Assembly: GCA_030435675.1 (NCBI GenBank)
Contig: CM059622.1
Coordinates: 682,001 to 746,000 of the forward strand
Direction of reading: 5' to 3'
Origin: Steinernema hermaphroditum
Lineage: Eukaryota > Nematoda > Chromadorea > Rhabditida > Steinernematidae
Length of the DNA: 64,000 nt
The stretch's first letter is position 1, and every line of letters begins with the position of its first letter. Under the pieces are notes generated by a model. The model saw nothing but the letters and a program-made list of their open reading frames with translations, did no database searches and was not told where the DNA came from. Shown piece by piece: positions 23,081-34,405 of the stretch. Position numbers and translations under genes: made by a program.

Positions 23081-25252
23081 CTAGACGTCTATCCCGTGGG
23101 TTCGTTTGGCGTGTTTCTTGAGTTCACTTCTCTGAGCGTACGACTTCACGCAACCGGGATGAGGGCATTCATGTGTCTTGCTGCTGAAATGGCGACGATA
23201 ATGGGTGGCGAGGGCGTCCTCTTTTGCGAAACACTTCTTGCAGACGCTGCATGGAAACGCCAGGATTCCCTAAAATCGCAGAATGAGTTGAAATCCGAGA
23301 CATATCTAAAATCTGCCAGTCATCTACAGACCCTGCGATTAAAGTCCTCTGCGCTCTAATATTCACGGTGTCTACAGACCGGCCATTTCCACCAGATGAA
23401 GGACGTTACTTACATCAGTTTTGTAAGTCCTCGTATTCGATGCCTCCTCCAAGTTGTCAGGATGTTTCCTTTGTACGTGACGCAGCATCGACTGCCGACT
23501 CGCGAACTGAACTGAGCACACTGGACAGCGATGATCCTGTTTCGGGCGCGTTGGAGTGCCCGGACTTGAGGCATTTGACGTGTATGAAATCGTTGACATC
23601 GCCGGACTGCACGCCAACTTCGTTTCCCGAATCTCGGCCCGCTTCTCTTTGATTTTGGAAGCGTTCTTGCAGTAGTAGTCATGACGTTTCAATTCTTCTT
23701 CTGTTTTGAAAAGTTTCAAGCATCTTCGGCACTTGTGTATGCTGCTGAAGCTGATAGGCTCGTCTTCGCTGGTCACCTTGTGAACGCGACCTTTGTGGAT
23801 GATCAGGGAGCCGGGATTACTGTAATATTTCATCTTTAGCTGCATCTAATGGTAGAGATACGTACGCAAAGCCCATGTTGCAATGAATGCACGTAAACCT
23901 CGGAGTCTCGTGAGTTTTCAGGTGACGCTTCAGATGGTGAGCACGTCCGAATTTTCGGTTGCAAAGAGAACACTTTAGTTCCTTCTAAACATGTCATATC
24001 ACGACAACTGAAGAACACGGTGTTCCAAACCTTTTGCAAATGAGCTTTCTGAACGTGTTTCTGATAATCCTTTGCGGGAAACGTCTTACCACAAGCGAAA
24101 CAGATTTTCTCTTCTTCTTCCGCACTCGCATTGGGAGGGACGAAAAGATCGTCGCCGCTCGCAGCACTGTCCTCTTCGTCGTCGTTGTCACTCATTTCCA
24201 AGTCAGCCATGGCACGTGTGTACTCGTCAGTTCGCACGCTGGACGACGGCGAAGGAGATTTCGATGGAGATGGTGGGAGTTCAATATTCTCTTTTCCATC
24301 TTTTTGTTCTTGTTCTTCTTTGACGCTAGCGGAAGATGTTGAAGGAGTTGACTGCGCAAGTAGACGGCGCACCCTCGACCCAGCGCTAGCTTCAACTCTT
24401 TGAACCGCATCAGAGACGGTTTTACGGATGAACTCTTCATTACTGCGCTTTGCTTCTTCTAGGATTCGATCGCATTCCAGCAGTTCTTCATCCTCGTCTT
24501 GTCGCGCGACTTCAGCGCGGATCTGCAAAAAATAAAGAATCAGAAAAGACCAAAAGGCGTCGAACTTCATAATAATGCATTTTAGGCGAAAAACACGCGC
24601 AAGATGGTTCCACAATGACGCCCGACCGATCAGAATCGCTTCCACTGGGGAAATAAGTAGAAACGTCTGCCAGAAGCGACAGCTTTTGCAAAAGCAGACA
24701 GATCTAATCACTCACTCCAGTCAAGCATCGCTCAAAGTCGCTTTGGCCTTGTAAATGCATCATCAAAAAGCAGCAAGGCGACGAAAATCTACATGATACT
24801 TCGAGTACTCGGATCGTTGGCATCACAGCGAGCTCAATGCGCTGATTTGTGCTGATTTGACTCGACAGCATTTCCATATCGACCAACACTCGTTCACTTA
24901 ACGTTCGACCGCTTCAGAAACCATTTGAAACGAGACATATCTTGCAAAAACGTTCACTGCCACGAAATTAATCATTTCTAAAGAGATGGCAATTTAGAGC
25001 GGTAGAATGCACATCTCTAAATCCGCTGCAGTTGTCCTTACCCGTGCAACGAAGTCATCGACCTGCGGCGTCTCTTCTTCTACGCCGTTTTCCACACTTG
25101 CTTGTGACGTGCTCGGCTCCACGCCGGCCATTTCGACATCTTTGGGAACGTCGTGCTCATTGCTCTCACTCGCTTCGAAATCGTCAAGCTGCAAAAAGAC
25201 ACCGTTTAGCTCAAATTTTCCCGTAAATTGAAAAAACAACGTCGGACGACAT
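23081..25252 (-). CDS. C2H2 zinc-finger protein with seven fingers
   Basis: Predicted 454-residue nuclear protein. Exons, high to low: 25241-25252, 25042-25188, 24031-24522, 23866-23984, 23414-23819, 23081-23269; total length divides by three. The first 12-nt exon (MSSD) uses a GTTGTT donor and is uncertain. An acidic, Ser-rich region (SPSKSPSPSSSVR, MSDNDDEEDSAASGDD) precedes the fingers. Fingers: ICFACGKTFPAKDYQKHVQK, LKCSLCNRKFGRAHHLKRHL, FTCIHCNMGFANPGSLIIHK (spanning a 46-nt intron), HKCRRCLKLFKTEEELKRHD, HRCPVCSVQFASRQSMLRHV, FPCSVCKKCFAKEDALATHY and HECPHPGCVKSYAQRSELKK. It is probably a DNA-binding transcription factor; I recognise no specific orthologue. Four antisense SL1-like sequences start five bases upstream of the start codon. 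Confidence 0.82.
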
Positions 25253-25256
25253 TGTA

Positions 25257-25366
25257 GGTTTAATTACCCAAGTTTAGTATGGTTTAATTACTCTCCAAGA
25301 AATGAGATATTGGTTTAATTACTCAAATTTGAGGAACGTATTTAGGTTTAATTACGGAAGTTTGAG
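25257..25366 (+). repeat. Tandem array of four spliced-leader (SL1-like) exons
   Basis: Four copies of ggtttaattac start at 25257, 25281, 25312 and 25345. Compared with the 22-nt nematode SL1 (starts GGTTTAATTACCCAAG), copy 1 (25257-25277) equals SL1 with one base deleted near the end. Copies 3 (25312-25333) and 4 (25345-25366) each differ by two bases and keep the final TTTGAG. Copy 2 (25281-25306) shares the first 11 bases, is longer and ends ATGAG. Copies are separated by 3-11 nt, and none is followed by an SL RNA body or Sm site, so these are not SL RNA genes. The array lies on the strand opposite the zinc-finger gene, directly at its 5' end. Confidence 0.85.
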
Positions 25367-26032
25367 AAGAGCTAACCGACGGGCGAACGCTGAGTTTTGG
25401 AAAGAGAAACGAAGCAGACTTTGGATCGAAAAAGCGCCGCCGCTGCCAGCGTGGCAAACCTACCTCGCGAATATGATTGAGCAAATCGAATTCGGACAAA
25501 CACGCGCTCGATCCCGCGCACATTTTTTTGCCTGCTGAAAATATTGCGTCAGACGTGTGGAAAGCACTTTGGACATACCCATAAACGATTTGGGAACTTA
25601 TCACCGCGAGAAAGCAACGCAAAACACGGTAACTGATAATTTTGAGATAACCCACACAGCTGGAAAAATCGTAGCAGTCTCCGAAAGAGGGTGGTCGCGC
25701 GGTCAAGTCGAACACCGATCGATATGCAGGGGCGTCGTGCTGGGAGTAGCATTCTCACTTACATTTTCTGGTGGCTGCTTCCGTGAAGAAACTGTCCGGA
25801 AAATCGTCGACCTAACAGTGACTATCCGTACACCATACCACAAGCTCGAATAGCTATTGCTAGTACAGCAAGTACAATCGCATCCGACCAACCCAATCCC
25901 TCGGGGCAGTGTACCAGGCACGCAGAAATCCATACAGGACAAACATTTATATTCAGAAGGCACGTGCAAAAAGATCACATCTCTCAGAACAACAAGGAAC
26001 GTGGAAAGTTATTAAGTTTACAACAACACCGA
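25367..26032. other. Intergenic region after the SL array
   Basis: Shared upstream/downstream space of the zinc-finger and Y-box genes. A + strand open frame continues from the last SL-like copy to 25538 (...AEFWKEKRSRLWIEK...), with no recognised family. The right end is the 3' UTR of Y-box copy A, conserved with copy B. Confidence 0.45.
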
Positions 26033-27013
26033 TCAAACTTTAAGCTCTTCCACCTTCTCTGTGAGTTCTTCCACAACCTTCTCATCGTCCTTCACGTCAT
26101 CGCTGGAACGGGCGCCGGTTTCAACTTCCGAAGCCTCGGTGTTCTTCGGACGACGCTTGTTGTGCTTAGGACGACGGTGCTTCTCCTTGACTTCACCCTC
26201 GGGCTTCTCGGCCGACTCTTCCGTGGTAGCCTCCTTCGACTCATCCTGACCACCGGGAGCGACCTTGCGAGGGCGAGGACGGAACTTCCTGTTCAACCGC
26301 TTCTCTGAAAACGGAACGATCAGTTCGCGTGTAGACAGAAGAAGGAGGAGACACCGCCTACTTCCGTGCAAGGACTCTCATTTCCATGCGTCCACCCAGA
26401 GAGAAGCGGTCTACTTACTAGGCTTTTCCTCCACACCCTCCTTGGACTCTTCCTCGTTGGCATCCTCCGTCTCAGCGCCCTCATTATCCGACTTCTTACG
26501 GTAGCGGCGAGCAAAGAAGCGGCGGTGTCTCTTCTGAGGTTGATCTCCGTTTGCTCCATCGTTCCCTTCGCCGTCCTTCTCGACTGAAAACACACTGCGG
26601 TCAGTACGCATTATAAGAATCTGTGAGTCGCACCTGGACGGCGACGCTGACTGAAGCGACGGAAGGTGAACTGAAGTTTGTAGTAGGGCGAACCCTTAAC
26701 TTCGACGCCCTCGGGTCCAGTGACAGACGAAGCTTCAGGGCCCTTATCACCCTGCACCACATCAAATTCAACCTTTTCGTCATCGCCAAGAGTGCGATAG
26801 TACTGCTTTTCCATCTTGGACTTACTGATAGCCGACTAAATGCAGTAAGCGTTAAACTCCCATCAAGACTGATCCTTGCGCTACCTGATGTACGAACACA
26901 TCGCCCTTGCCGTCCTCGCGAGCGATGAATCCGTAGTGACCACGGACGGAATACCACTTCACGGTACCCTTGATGCTGCGCTCCAAAAGGCTCTTCTCCT
27001 TCATTTCTTTCAT
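26033..27013 (-). CDS. cey: Y-box protein, cold-shock domain, copy A
   Basis: Predicted 255-residue mRNA-binding Y-box protein (CEY type) that packages and stabilises cytoplasmic mRNA. Exons, high to low: 26885-27013, 26634-26835, 26419-26583, 26033-26304. The cold-shock domain comprises [20 protein letters not shown] (RNP1-type K-G-Y-G-F-I with H-Y-G-F-I), GDVFVHQ (RNP2) and [20 protein letters not shown], then [19 protein letters not shown]. The C-terminus alternates basic ([26 protein letters not shown]) and acidic islands as in vertebrate YB-1. On the coding strand a gcatttcag acceptor lies three bases before the start, a probable trans-splice site. The 49-nt first intron is identical to that of copy B. 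Which C. elegans cey gene it matches cannot be told. Confidence 0.93.
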
Positions 27014-28090
27014 TTTCTGAAATGCAAAAAAAATAGATTTGTTGGGCAATTTAATCTTTTGTTAAATCACGCAAAGAAGAGATAACAAACTTAGGAAGTG
27101 GCGCTGAAAGCCGCAATGAAAGCAAGAAACACCAAGTAAAACCTCGAGGATTTTCAAAGCTCAAGCGAATTTAAATACAGGTAAAAGCGCAAACGACCAA
27201 TGAAAATCTCAGCTGGATGAGCCCGATGATAATTTTCGAAATTATACTGGATGAAATCGCGGCAGGATTCGCAATTTCAAAGCGAAACGTGCATAGCATA
27301 TACGCCTTTAGAACTGTGCTTAATTCCAAATCAAGCACACTCAAGTGAGGTTAAATCCTGCGAGAGATAGAGAACAACAGCAGCGAGAGGACAGAACCGT
27401 CGATCGACCAACCACTCCACTACTGACAGCCGACCACCACGCACGGGAGCAGAAACAAAAATGGCGAAAACTCCCGACCGCAATGACGGCAGACACGCAA
27501 ACGAACACCGAGGAGACAGTATTCACGATTCATTCAAACTCTCGCTTCGAGACGCGCGATTTTCGATTTCGTGACTGCTTTGTTGAAGCAAAGACTTGCA
27601 GTTCTGTCTGTTTTTTTTGCAGAATAACTGCAAACTTCATTTAGTGATTTGTCATTCATGTAGCGGTCGGTCTGTGGTTTGTTGTACTCGGTGCAAACTT
27701 GTCTTCTGTCTGTCGTTTTTTTGCATTTAAAATGTGCATTGAACAACCGATTATCAATGTAGCGATGTGAGCCTGGACGTACTGCAACTTTTTGAATTCT
27801 TACTTTCATGAGTTTGTTCTTTCCGCTACAAATTTCGGAGTTTTGTTGAACCTATGCAATCTCCTGGTTCGTTGAACGGTTTATATCAAGGTTTCGTGCT
27901 AGACATCTGTGCTTCAGTTCCTTGCTACGCAGGATGCATTTTCGCTCTTTACATCGACTGAGAGCTTTCGAGCCAAGATGAGTTTCGTTCACAAAAGGTA
28001 GATTTTCGTGAACTGTGCAACCACGCGTTATATTCTTTGTCACTTCTTTTTTCATTTTGCGTTTCTTTTAGGCGATTTGGGAAGCAAAGT
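27014..28090. other. Intergenic region, nothing recognised
   Basis: Upstream of Y-box copy A and of the coiled-coil gene. Open frames here are short and A/T-rich. It ends with a gtttcttttag acceptor 19 bases before the start at 28091. Confidence 0.45.
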
Positions 28091-28660
28091 ATGACGCGAA
28101 AGAAGAACTCAAAAAAGCGTGCGAACGCTGGAAAGAAGAATGCATCGGCTACGTCCCAGAACAAGTCAACACCATCGGTCAACTCCGATGCGAATTTGAC
28201 GGAACTCATGCAGCGTTTTCAAGTAGTGCGTTTACACAAACTTTATGGTTCTGTTCACGGTTGACTTTCAGAAAGATACCGATGAGCCGGCCCAAGCATA
28301 CGAGAAGTGCGCAACGATGTGGCGGGAGTTGGAAAGGAGCGCTGCGACGGTTAAGGCCAAGTACCGTATGTAGCTATTTGCTCACCACGTTTGCAACTCA
28401 ATTCTCATATTTCAGGACAAATGGCGAAAGAGAGTCGCGAGAGGAGCGACGAGGTACTGAAGAGATTGGAAGAAATCAAGGGTGCCCTCGTCGACATACG
28501 CGACAAACTCGTGCAAGAAGATGAAACCAAGGAAGCAGACGAGCAGGGCTACGACGCCGACAGTTCCCACAGCGGCGACGCCAACGACGATGAAGATTGT
28601 GTGCGACGCCAGAGAATTATGAAGATGATCGGTGCTACGTTGAAGGTACTGATGAGTTAA
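28091..28660 (+). CDS. Small basic/coiled-coil protein of unknown family
   Basis: Predicted 156 residues, exons 28091-28222, 28272-28365, 28416-28660. A ctttta-g acceptor lies 19 nt upstream of the ATG, consistent with trans-splicing. The N-terminus is very basic and Ser/Asn-rich (MTRKKNSKKRANAGKKNASA). The middle is a predicted coiled coil (KCATMWRELERSAATVKAKY, RSDEVLKRLEEIKGALVDIR). An acidic stretch follows (DADSSHSGDANDDEDC), then a short hydrophobic end (RIMKMIGATLKVLMS). I do not recognise the family. It lies between two near-identical Y-box genes on the opposite strand, so it sits inside or beside their duplication. The final exon might splice again after TTGAAG (GTACTG), which would change the last residues. 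Confidence 0.65.
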
Positions 28661-28865
28661 ATTATGAAGTTGATAAAAATTGTTAACCAGTGAGTGGACG
28701 AATGGAAACATGATTTGGCGTTCGTTCGGAATACTACTGTTTCAGGCTTATATGTTATGATCTTCGACAAGACAAACATTTATATTTAGACGGTATGTGT
28801 AAGAAGATCACATCTCTCAGAACAACAAGGAACGTGGAAAGTTATTAAGTTTACAGGAACATCGA

Positions 28866-29864
28866 TCAAACTTTCAGCTCCTCGACCTTTTCGGCGAGCT
28901 CTGCAACCTTCTCATCGTCCTTCACGTCATCGCTGGAACGGGCGCCGGTTTCAACTTCCGAAGCCTCGGTGTTCTTCGGACGACGCTTGTTGTGCTTAGG
29001 ACGACGGTGCTTCTCCTTGACTTCACCCTCGGGCTTCTCGGCCGACTCTTCCGTGGTAGCCTCCTTCGACTCATCCTGACCACCGGGAGCGACCTTGCGA
29101 GGGCGAGGACGGAACTTCCTGTTCAACCGCTTCTCTGAAAACGGAACGATCAGTTCGCGTGTAGACAGAAGAAGAAGGAGACACCGCCTACTTCCGTGCA
29201 AGAACTCTCATTTCCATGCGTCCACCCAGAGAGAAGTACTTACTAGGCTTTTCCTCTACACCCTCCTTGGACTCTTCCCCGTTGGCATTCTCCGTGTCAG
29301 CGCCCTCATTATCCGACTTCTTACGGTAGCGGCGAGTAAAGAAGCGGCGGTGCCTCTTCTGAGGTTGATCTCCGTTTGCTCCATCGTTCCCTTCGTCGTC
29401 CTTCTCGACTGAAAACACACTGCGGTCACTACGAAATAAAGAATCTGCGAGTCGCACCTGGACGGCGACGCGGCATGAAGCGGCGGAAGGTGAACTGAAG
29501 TTTGTAGTAGCGCGAACCTTGAACTTCGGCACCCTCGGGTCCGGTGACAGACGAAGCTTCAGGGCCCTTTAGGCCCTGTACCAGATCGAATTCAACCTTT
29601 TCGTCATCGCCAAGAGTGCGATAGTACTGCTTTTCCATCTTGGACTTACTGATAGCCGACTAAATGCAGTAAGCGTTAAACTCCCATCAAGACTGATCCT
29701 TGCGCTACCTGATGTACGAACACATCGCCCTTGCCGTCCTCGCGAGCGATGAATCCGTAGTGACCACGGACGGAATACCACTTCACGGTACCCTTGATGC
29801 TGCGCTCCAAAAGGGTCTTCTCCTTCACTTCCTTCATTTCCTTCACTTCCTTCACCTCAGCCAT
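28866..29864 (-). CDS. cey: Y-box protein, cold-shock domain, copy B
   Basis: Predicted 263-residue paralogue of the Y-box gene at 26033. Exons, high to low: 29709-29864, 29458-29659, 29244-29408, 28866-29134. Same cold-shock core ([27 protein letters not shown]) and same basic/acidic tail, differing at scattered residues. The N-terminus has an expanded K-E-V/K-E-M repeat ([20 protein letters not shown]), where copy A has only MKEMKEK. The first intron (29660-29708) is base-for-base the same as in copy A, and the 3' UTR (28780-28865) is nearly the same too, so duplication or gene conversion is recent. A gttgcag acceptor lies 12 bases upstream of the start. Same predicted role as copy A: general mRNA packaging. 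Confidence 0.93.
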
Positions 29865-32800
29865 CTTTATAGCTTCCTGCAACAGCGTGTCACTTTCCAC
29901 GAACCACGAACGCCATATCACGACTGCTACGGGAATAGCCATGGCGATGGCGAGCAGAGGCAAACAACGCGCTGTTTTGCATAATCCTCACCGAACGAGA
30001 GCAAAAAACGAAAACACGCCGTCGTCGATGAGGAGGCGAAGTGCAAAACGAGATGGGTTCTTCCCACGGACATAAACTAAGAAGTGGTGGCTTTTGGGGT
30101 GGGTGAGCGTCGTCGTCGTCGTGGTCGACCACAAAGGGGCACTTAGCAAATTGCACATGTATAATACATGCAGGATATGTGCACATCTGGGTGGATTTTG
30201 GACCGCAGAACAGTTCTGCCGGTCGCCGGCCTTCCGTGCCAGGAAGGGAGTAAACAAGCGATGGTGTGGGGGCAAAGTGCAGGACGAGGACGTAGACGGT
30301 CGGCGGAAACGATCAAAAGTCGGATGATGTTTTGATCGGCCTCTGTCGGTTTTTGTGGCACAGTTAAAGGGATGAAATTGCTAGCAAAATCAGATTCCCA
30401 CACTACTGAGACATTGAGACATCCTTGCTGGAGACAAAGTCTGTTAAGCATCTCTGTGGCCAACTGCATGTGTGCCAGGATTGCACATTTTATATCCGGG
30501 TTCGATACACGGCTAATCCACGGAACTTTTTTTTATGTATATGACCTAAAGTAACCCCCTTTTAATCTTGCTTGGCTAGGCGTTTACCACTTTTTGGTCA
30601 TTTTTGTTTTGATTATTTTGACCGTATCCAATGCACCTAATGCCCCACGTATCTCAATGCTAACGATATCGCTGTGGGAATCAATCAGTAAAAGTTCCCC
30701 ATGCTGAGAGCACCCGAAACATTCCTGAAACATGCACCCAGCCATCCTATTATTAACCCTAGTCGGTAATAGTTGCCATAGGGATTGAGGGAATGTTCTC
30801 ACGCAGTTGTTTCTAAGCATTTGTATCACCGCGAATGGACCCAATACGCCTACGTGTGACTGGTGCAGTGGGTAGGCTGTCTGACTATCATGCAAAGGTG
30901 GAATGCTGATTTTCCTCCTTTCCACAACCGTTTCGAAAAGTTCTACACACTGGAACAACAGAAAATCGACACCGGAACCGAAAAGGCCGCAAAAACGGGT
31001 ATATCCCTAGTGTCTACTGATGATGCTCTAACGATACGGTATCAATTATCCTAAAAATTCCATACTCACAGCTTCAGATGATCCTGAACAGAGGATGAAC
31101 CACGATAAGTGTGGGAAAGACTACGGCAGTTGGCATTTGCAAAACTGAAGAGCATTCCACCTACTAGGCTGCTATTTGTCCAATCTTAGCTGAGGTTCAT
31201 TTAAAAAGCAAGGTTCTGAATGTCGTGCTTCCCTTTTTTAAAACAAGAGTCCCCATAAAAGTTCTTCTCAATCCCCAGGCTAACTAAACATCAGCACCTC
31301 TCTAAAAGCGGCGCCCGAACAAGCTAATGTTCGCACATCCTTCCATAGCCAAATCCAAAAGCGAACCACTTAGAAAACCACTTTTCTATCTGACACGCGT
31401 TCCCTGAAAGCCTCCTATAAAGCAACGGAAAACAGCCGTTGGATAGCTAAAAGCATGACCGAAAGAAGAGGAACGTAGAAGAAGTGGTTACCCGGGAGAC
31501 GAAACAGAGGCCCTCCGCACTGAGGACTATTTATAAGAAAGCACTCATGAGCAAAACACGTTTTTTCCAACAGAGATTTGTTTAGTAACCCAATAAGGCC
31601 ATTCTCATAGGAGGCATTACCGTAATCCCAATTACGCTAATAGGCACACATGCAACGTGCCGTGGTGAAAAATGCGTGCGCGAGAAGCCTGAAAACGCGA
31701 GATATAATTCATTTAAGCTCGCCTAGTTTGCAGCGACGAGGATGGAAAGTGATGTGCACGCATGAAGGGCGTCTATTTTTAATAGACGAGAGGGTACTGT
31801 AGCTCATAAATGTACGTTTGTTAGAGATCTTCTTTGTACCTTCACAGCCTTCAGTAGACTTCAGATAAGAAAGCTAAAAGTCATCAACTTGGAGACTGAG
31901 TCAAAACATCAACCTGAGTCAATTGGATTCGTGGTTGAGGTCCCTGTACGATTACTGTCATTGATTCAGGCTCTAGTTTAGCTTTTTTGCCCACTTTTAC
32001 GCACTCATTGCTTCCTGACGAAACATGGAGTGTATCTTTCAATCGTACTGTCGCAAGGACACTGTATAAAAACTGTTCAAAAGTGCAACCAAAGTGCGGA
32101 AAGGGCAGCTGTATGACTTGAAAGGAACCGTCCGAAAGCCGCAGAATTGCAAAATAAGAATTGTTCTTTTTGGTGCTTCGATGAAGCTCCATCAAGTCCT
32201 ATGAAACCTCATAAGATATCCTATGGAACTGTTAAATTTGTTCGGCGATTTACGGGAGGGGACGATCTATGGAAGGGAGAGGATCACCTCAACATACACA
32301 ACGCTGAATCACATCAACGCATAACGCGTGGACGCATAAAGCTGACCCAAACAGTCCATCGCATCGAAAGAATTGTATAGGACAACCAGTCGCCCAATCA
32401 TCCAACAACGATGCGTCATCAAAGAACTTCGCCCGGGGTCCCATCACTCCCACAAAGACAATGTTATGCAGGCCTTTCTTATCACTCACTAGAGCACCAC
32501 AAGGAGGCGGCAAATTCAAATTCAAATTCTAATCGCCTCATTAGAAGAACCCTAAATGACTTAAACATACTACTATCTAAATAAGACTGCGTGATGATTC
32601 ATCTATTCCTGTGATTAGCTTCCCGCTTGGAAAGCTTATAATAATCTCTGAATCACCACGACGACGATAATCCGCATTTAATCCCTTCATTTAATCCGAA
32701 TAACTCTTCCCCGGAAATCGTCAAATCCACAAATCACAAAAAAACCCTCAAGTAGAACATTCTAATTACTGGAAATGCGCACACACGGCCCAGCACGCAA

Positions 32801-33352
32801 GAAGACGTCAATACGCCGCGGGTGCAGCAGAACGACGAAGAAGGTGCACGCGGCGGGAGCTCGTCCGATCAAGCGGCGAGCCTCCCATTTGAATATTCGC
32901 ACTTCGGAGGCTAGCGGAGACTCGAGATAGGAGACGCGAGATACGCGAGACGAGACCGAGCGGCCGAGTGCGAACGGGACAAAAAGTGATCGATCCACCG
33001 AAATCCGACGGCGATCGGCCCGATTCTTGGCCGTTGCAGCCAGACGCATTGCCACGTGCATGTCTAATTGCACTGCGGCGCGCCACCCGCCACACTGCAG
33101 TTCGACAGTTTCTCGGCGTCGGCTTCAAGGGCGCGGTGGAACTGAATGGAAAGGAGGACACCACCCTTAGGCCGGCGATGGTGCGGCGACGCCGTCGAGG
33201 GGCACAAAAGCGCAACTGTGTGTTGTGTTATCAGCGCGACTGACATGTTTGGGCAGAGTGGGCTGCGTGTCAATACTGCAAAAGACGCAAGGAGGCGAGT
33301 TTATCACTTTTGGAATGGATGAAGAGGTTAGTAAGGGAAAGGAAAAAAATTT
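29865..33352. other. 3.5 kb region without a recognised gene
   Basis: Mostly A/T-rich non-coding sequence. One minus-strand frame, 31884-32195 (103 codons, SYFAILRLSDGSFQVIQLPF...), reads smoothly like protein but has no motif I know; it could be a small single-exon gene or a decayed element. GC-rich 32790-33250 looks like a promoter-type or repeat-derived segment; its open frames are Arg-rich artefacts. Confidence 0.4.
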
Positions 33353-33424
33353 TGACCCCGACGTGATTCGAACACGCAACCTTCTGATCTGGAGTCAGAC
33401 GCGCTACCGTTGCGCCACGGAGTC
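33353..33424 (-). tRNA. tRNA-Trp (CCA)
   Basis: 72 nt with discriminator A. On the minus strand it begins GACTCCGTGGCGCAACGG, has anticodon loop CTCCAGA (anticodon CCA) and T-arm GTTCGAATC. The 7-bp acceptor stem closes with CGGGGTC, including a G-T pair. The same gene recurs at 59444-59515, and its 5' half recurs at 42349. Confidence 0.95.
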
Positions 33425-33717
33425 ATGTGTGGCCGTCTCTCTGCTCATAGTGTTATGGGTACATCTTCCTTTTTCTTTTTTCGGATTTTTCGTAATTTTT
33501 GAATTTTGACAATTCAGCGAAAGCAAAATCGAGTTTTATAGATATACATCGCTCGCGCTCTCTGCGTGTGGCGATCATTAAATCAAGCGGGTACAAAGCC
33601 GTTGTTCTCAGCCATGTATACCAGTTGATAGCTTGGAAAGTTAACAAGGAAAACGGTGTAAACTGATTTTCGCGAAAAAGGAAAAAAAAATGATAAAGAA
33701 GTGAAATGAAAAAGAAA

Positions 33718-33789
33718 TGCCCATGGCAGGAATCGAACCTGCGTCGCCACGGCCACAACGTGGAGTACTAACCACTATACTACATGGGC
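33718..33789 (-). tRNA. tRNA-His (GTG)
   Basis: 72 nt. Acceptor stem GCCCATG/CATGGGC, A-box TAGTATAGTGGTTAGTA, anticodon loop TTGTGGC (GTG), B-box GGTTCGATTCC. A second copy at 42462-42533 differs by one compensated base pair. Confidence 0.95.
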
Positions 33790-34405
33790 CGACAGCTCAT
33801 CTTCTTCAAAGCGTGTATGACCCTACCATCGTCTTAAAACCAGTTTTCTCCTTGAGCTCTTCGTTTGCTATCCCTCGAAAAGGTGCAGTTCAAGCCTGTC
33901 TGTGTGTCCGTCTGTTGTCTGATCCCGCCACATAGTGCAACACAGTGCAACGCCAGTCCATGCGTTCCCATTTCGACCTCCCTGACACCGTAGTCCGTCC
34001 GTGGAAAGGGCGTCTCATCGAAAGGTCCGACGACGGACGAGAGAGAGTCAAAGAGCAGCAGCCAAAAGAATAGCAAAAAGCCGCGGCGCCGCTCACTTTC
34101 ACCACTACTTGTCAGGTGTGCACTGCCCGCTTCTTTCGGCGAAATCGATCGCGCGCCGCTCCATCTCCCCTTTGGGGGGCTCAACGGCCTTTCACCATCA
34201 TCTAATTAATAAGACACACCACAGAGGGCGTCGGGCGGGGAGAAGAAGGACGTGCGTTTATCGGGAACGGACGGACGCTTTCAGATTTACATGAAACTGC
34301 TGTTATTCACTGCCAGTGCGAGGAGGTGACCGGGGTCGACAGAGCCGTGTCCATCGACGTTCCATCGACGCTTCTGGAAGAGTGGAGGCGAAGCAGCGGA
34401 CGACG
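33790..34405. other. 5' flank of the insulin-receptor gene
   Basis: GC-rich sequence after tRNA-His leading to the daf-2 start. Contains CT-rich and gagagag tracts; no separate gene recognised. Promoter and 5' UTR of daf-2 are expected here. Confidence 0.4.

Noticed and set aside
25257..25366. Cluster of SL RNA genes
   Set aside because: Copies are only 24-33 nt apart, with no SL RNA body, Sm site or stem-loops after the leader.
29794..30075. Frames over the CEY copy B start region
   Set aside because: Ser/Phe-rich reading is the antisense of the K-E repeat.
32762..33273. Arg-rich frames in the GC-rich block
   Set aside because: No hydrophobic core or motif; typical chance frames in GC-rich DNA, overlapping on both strands.
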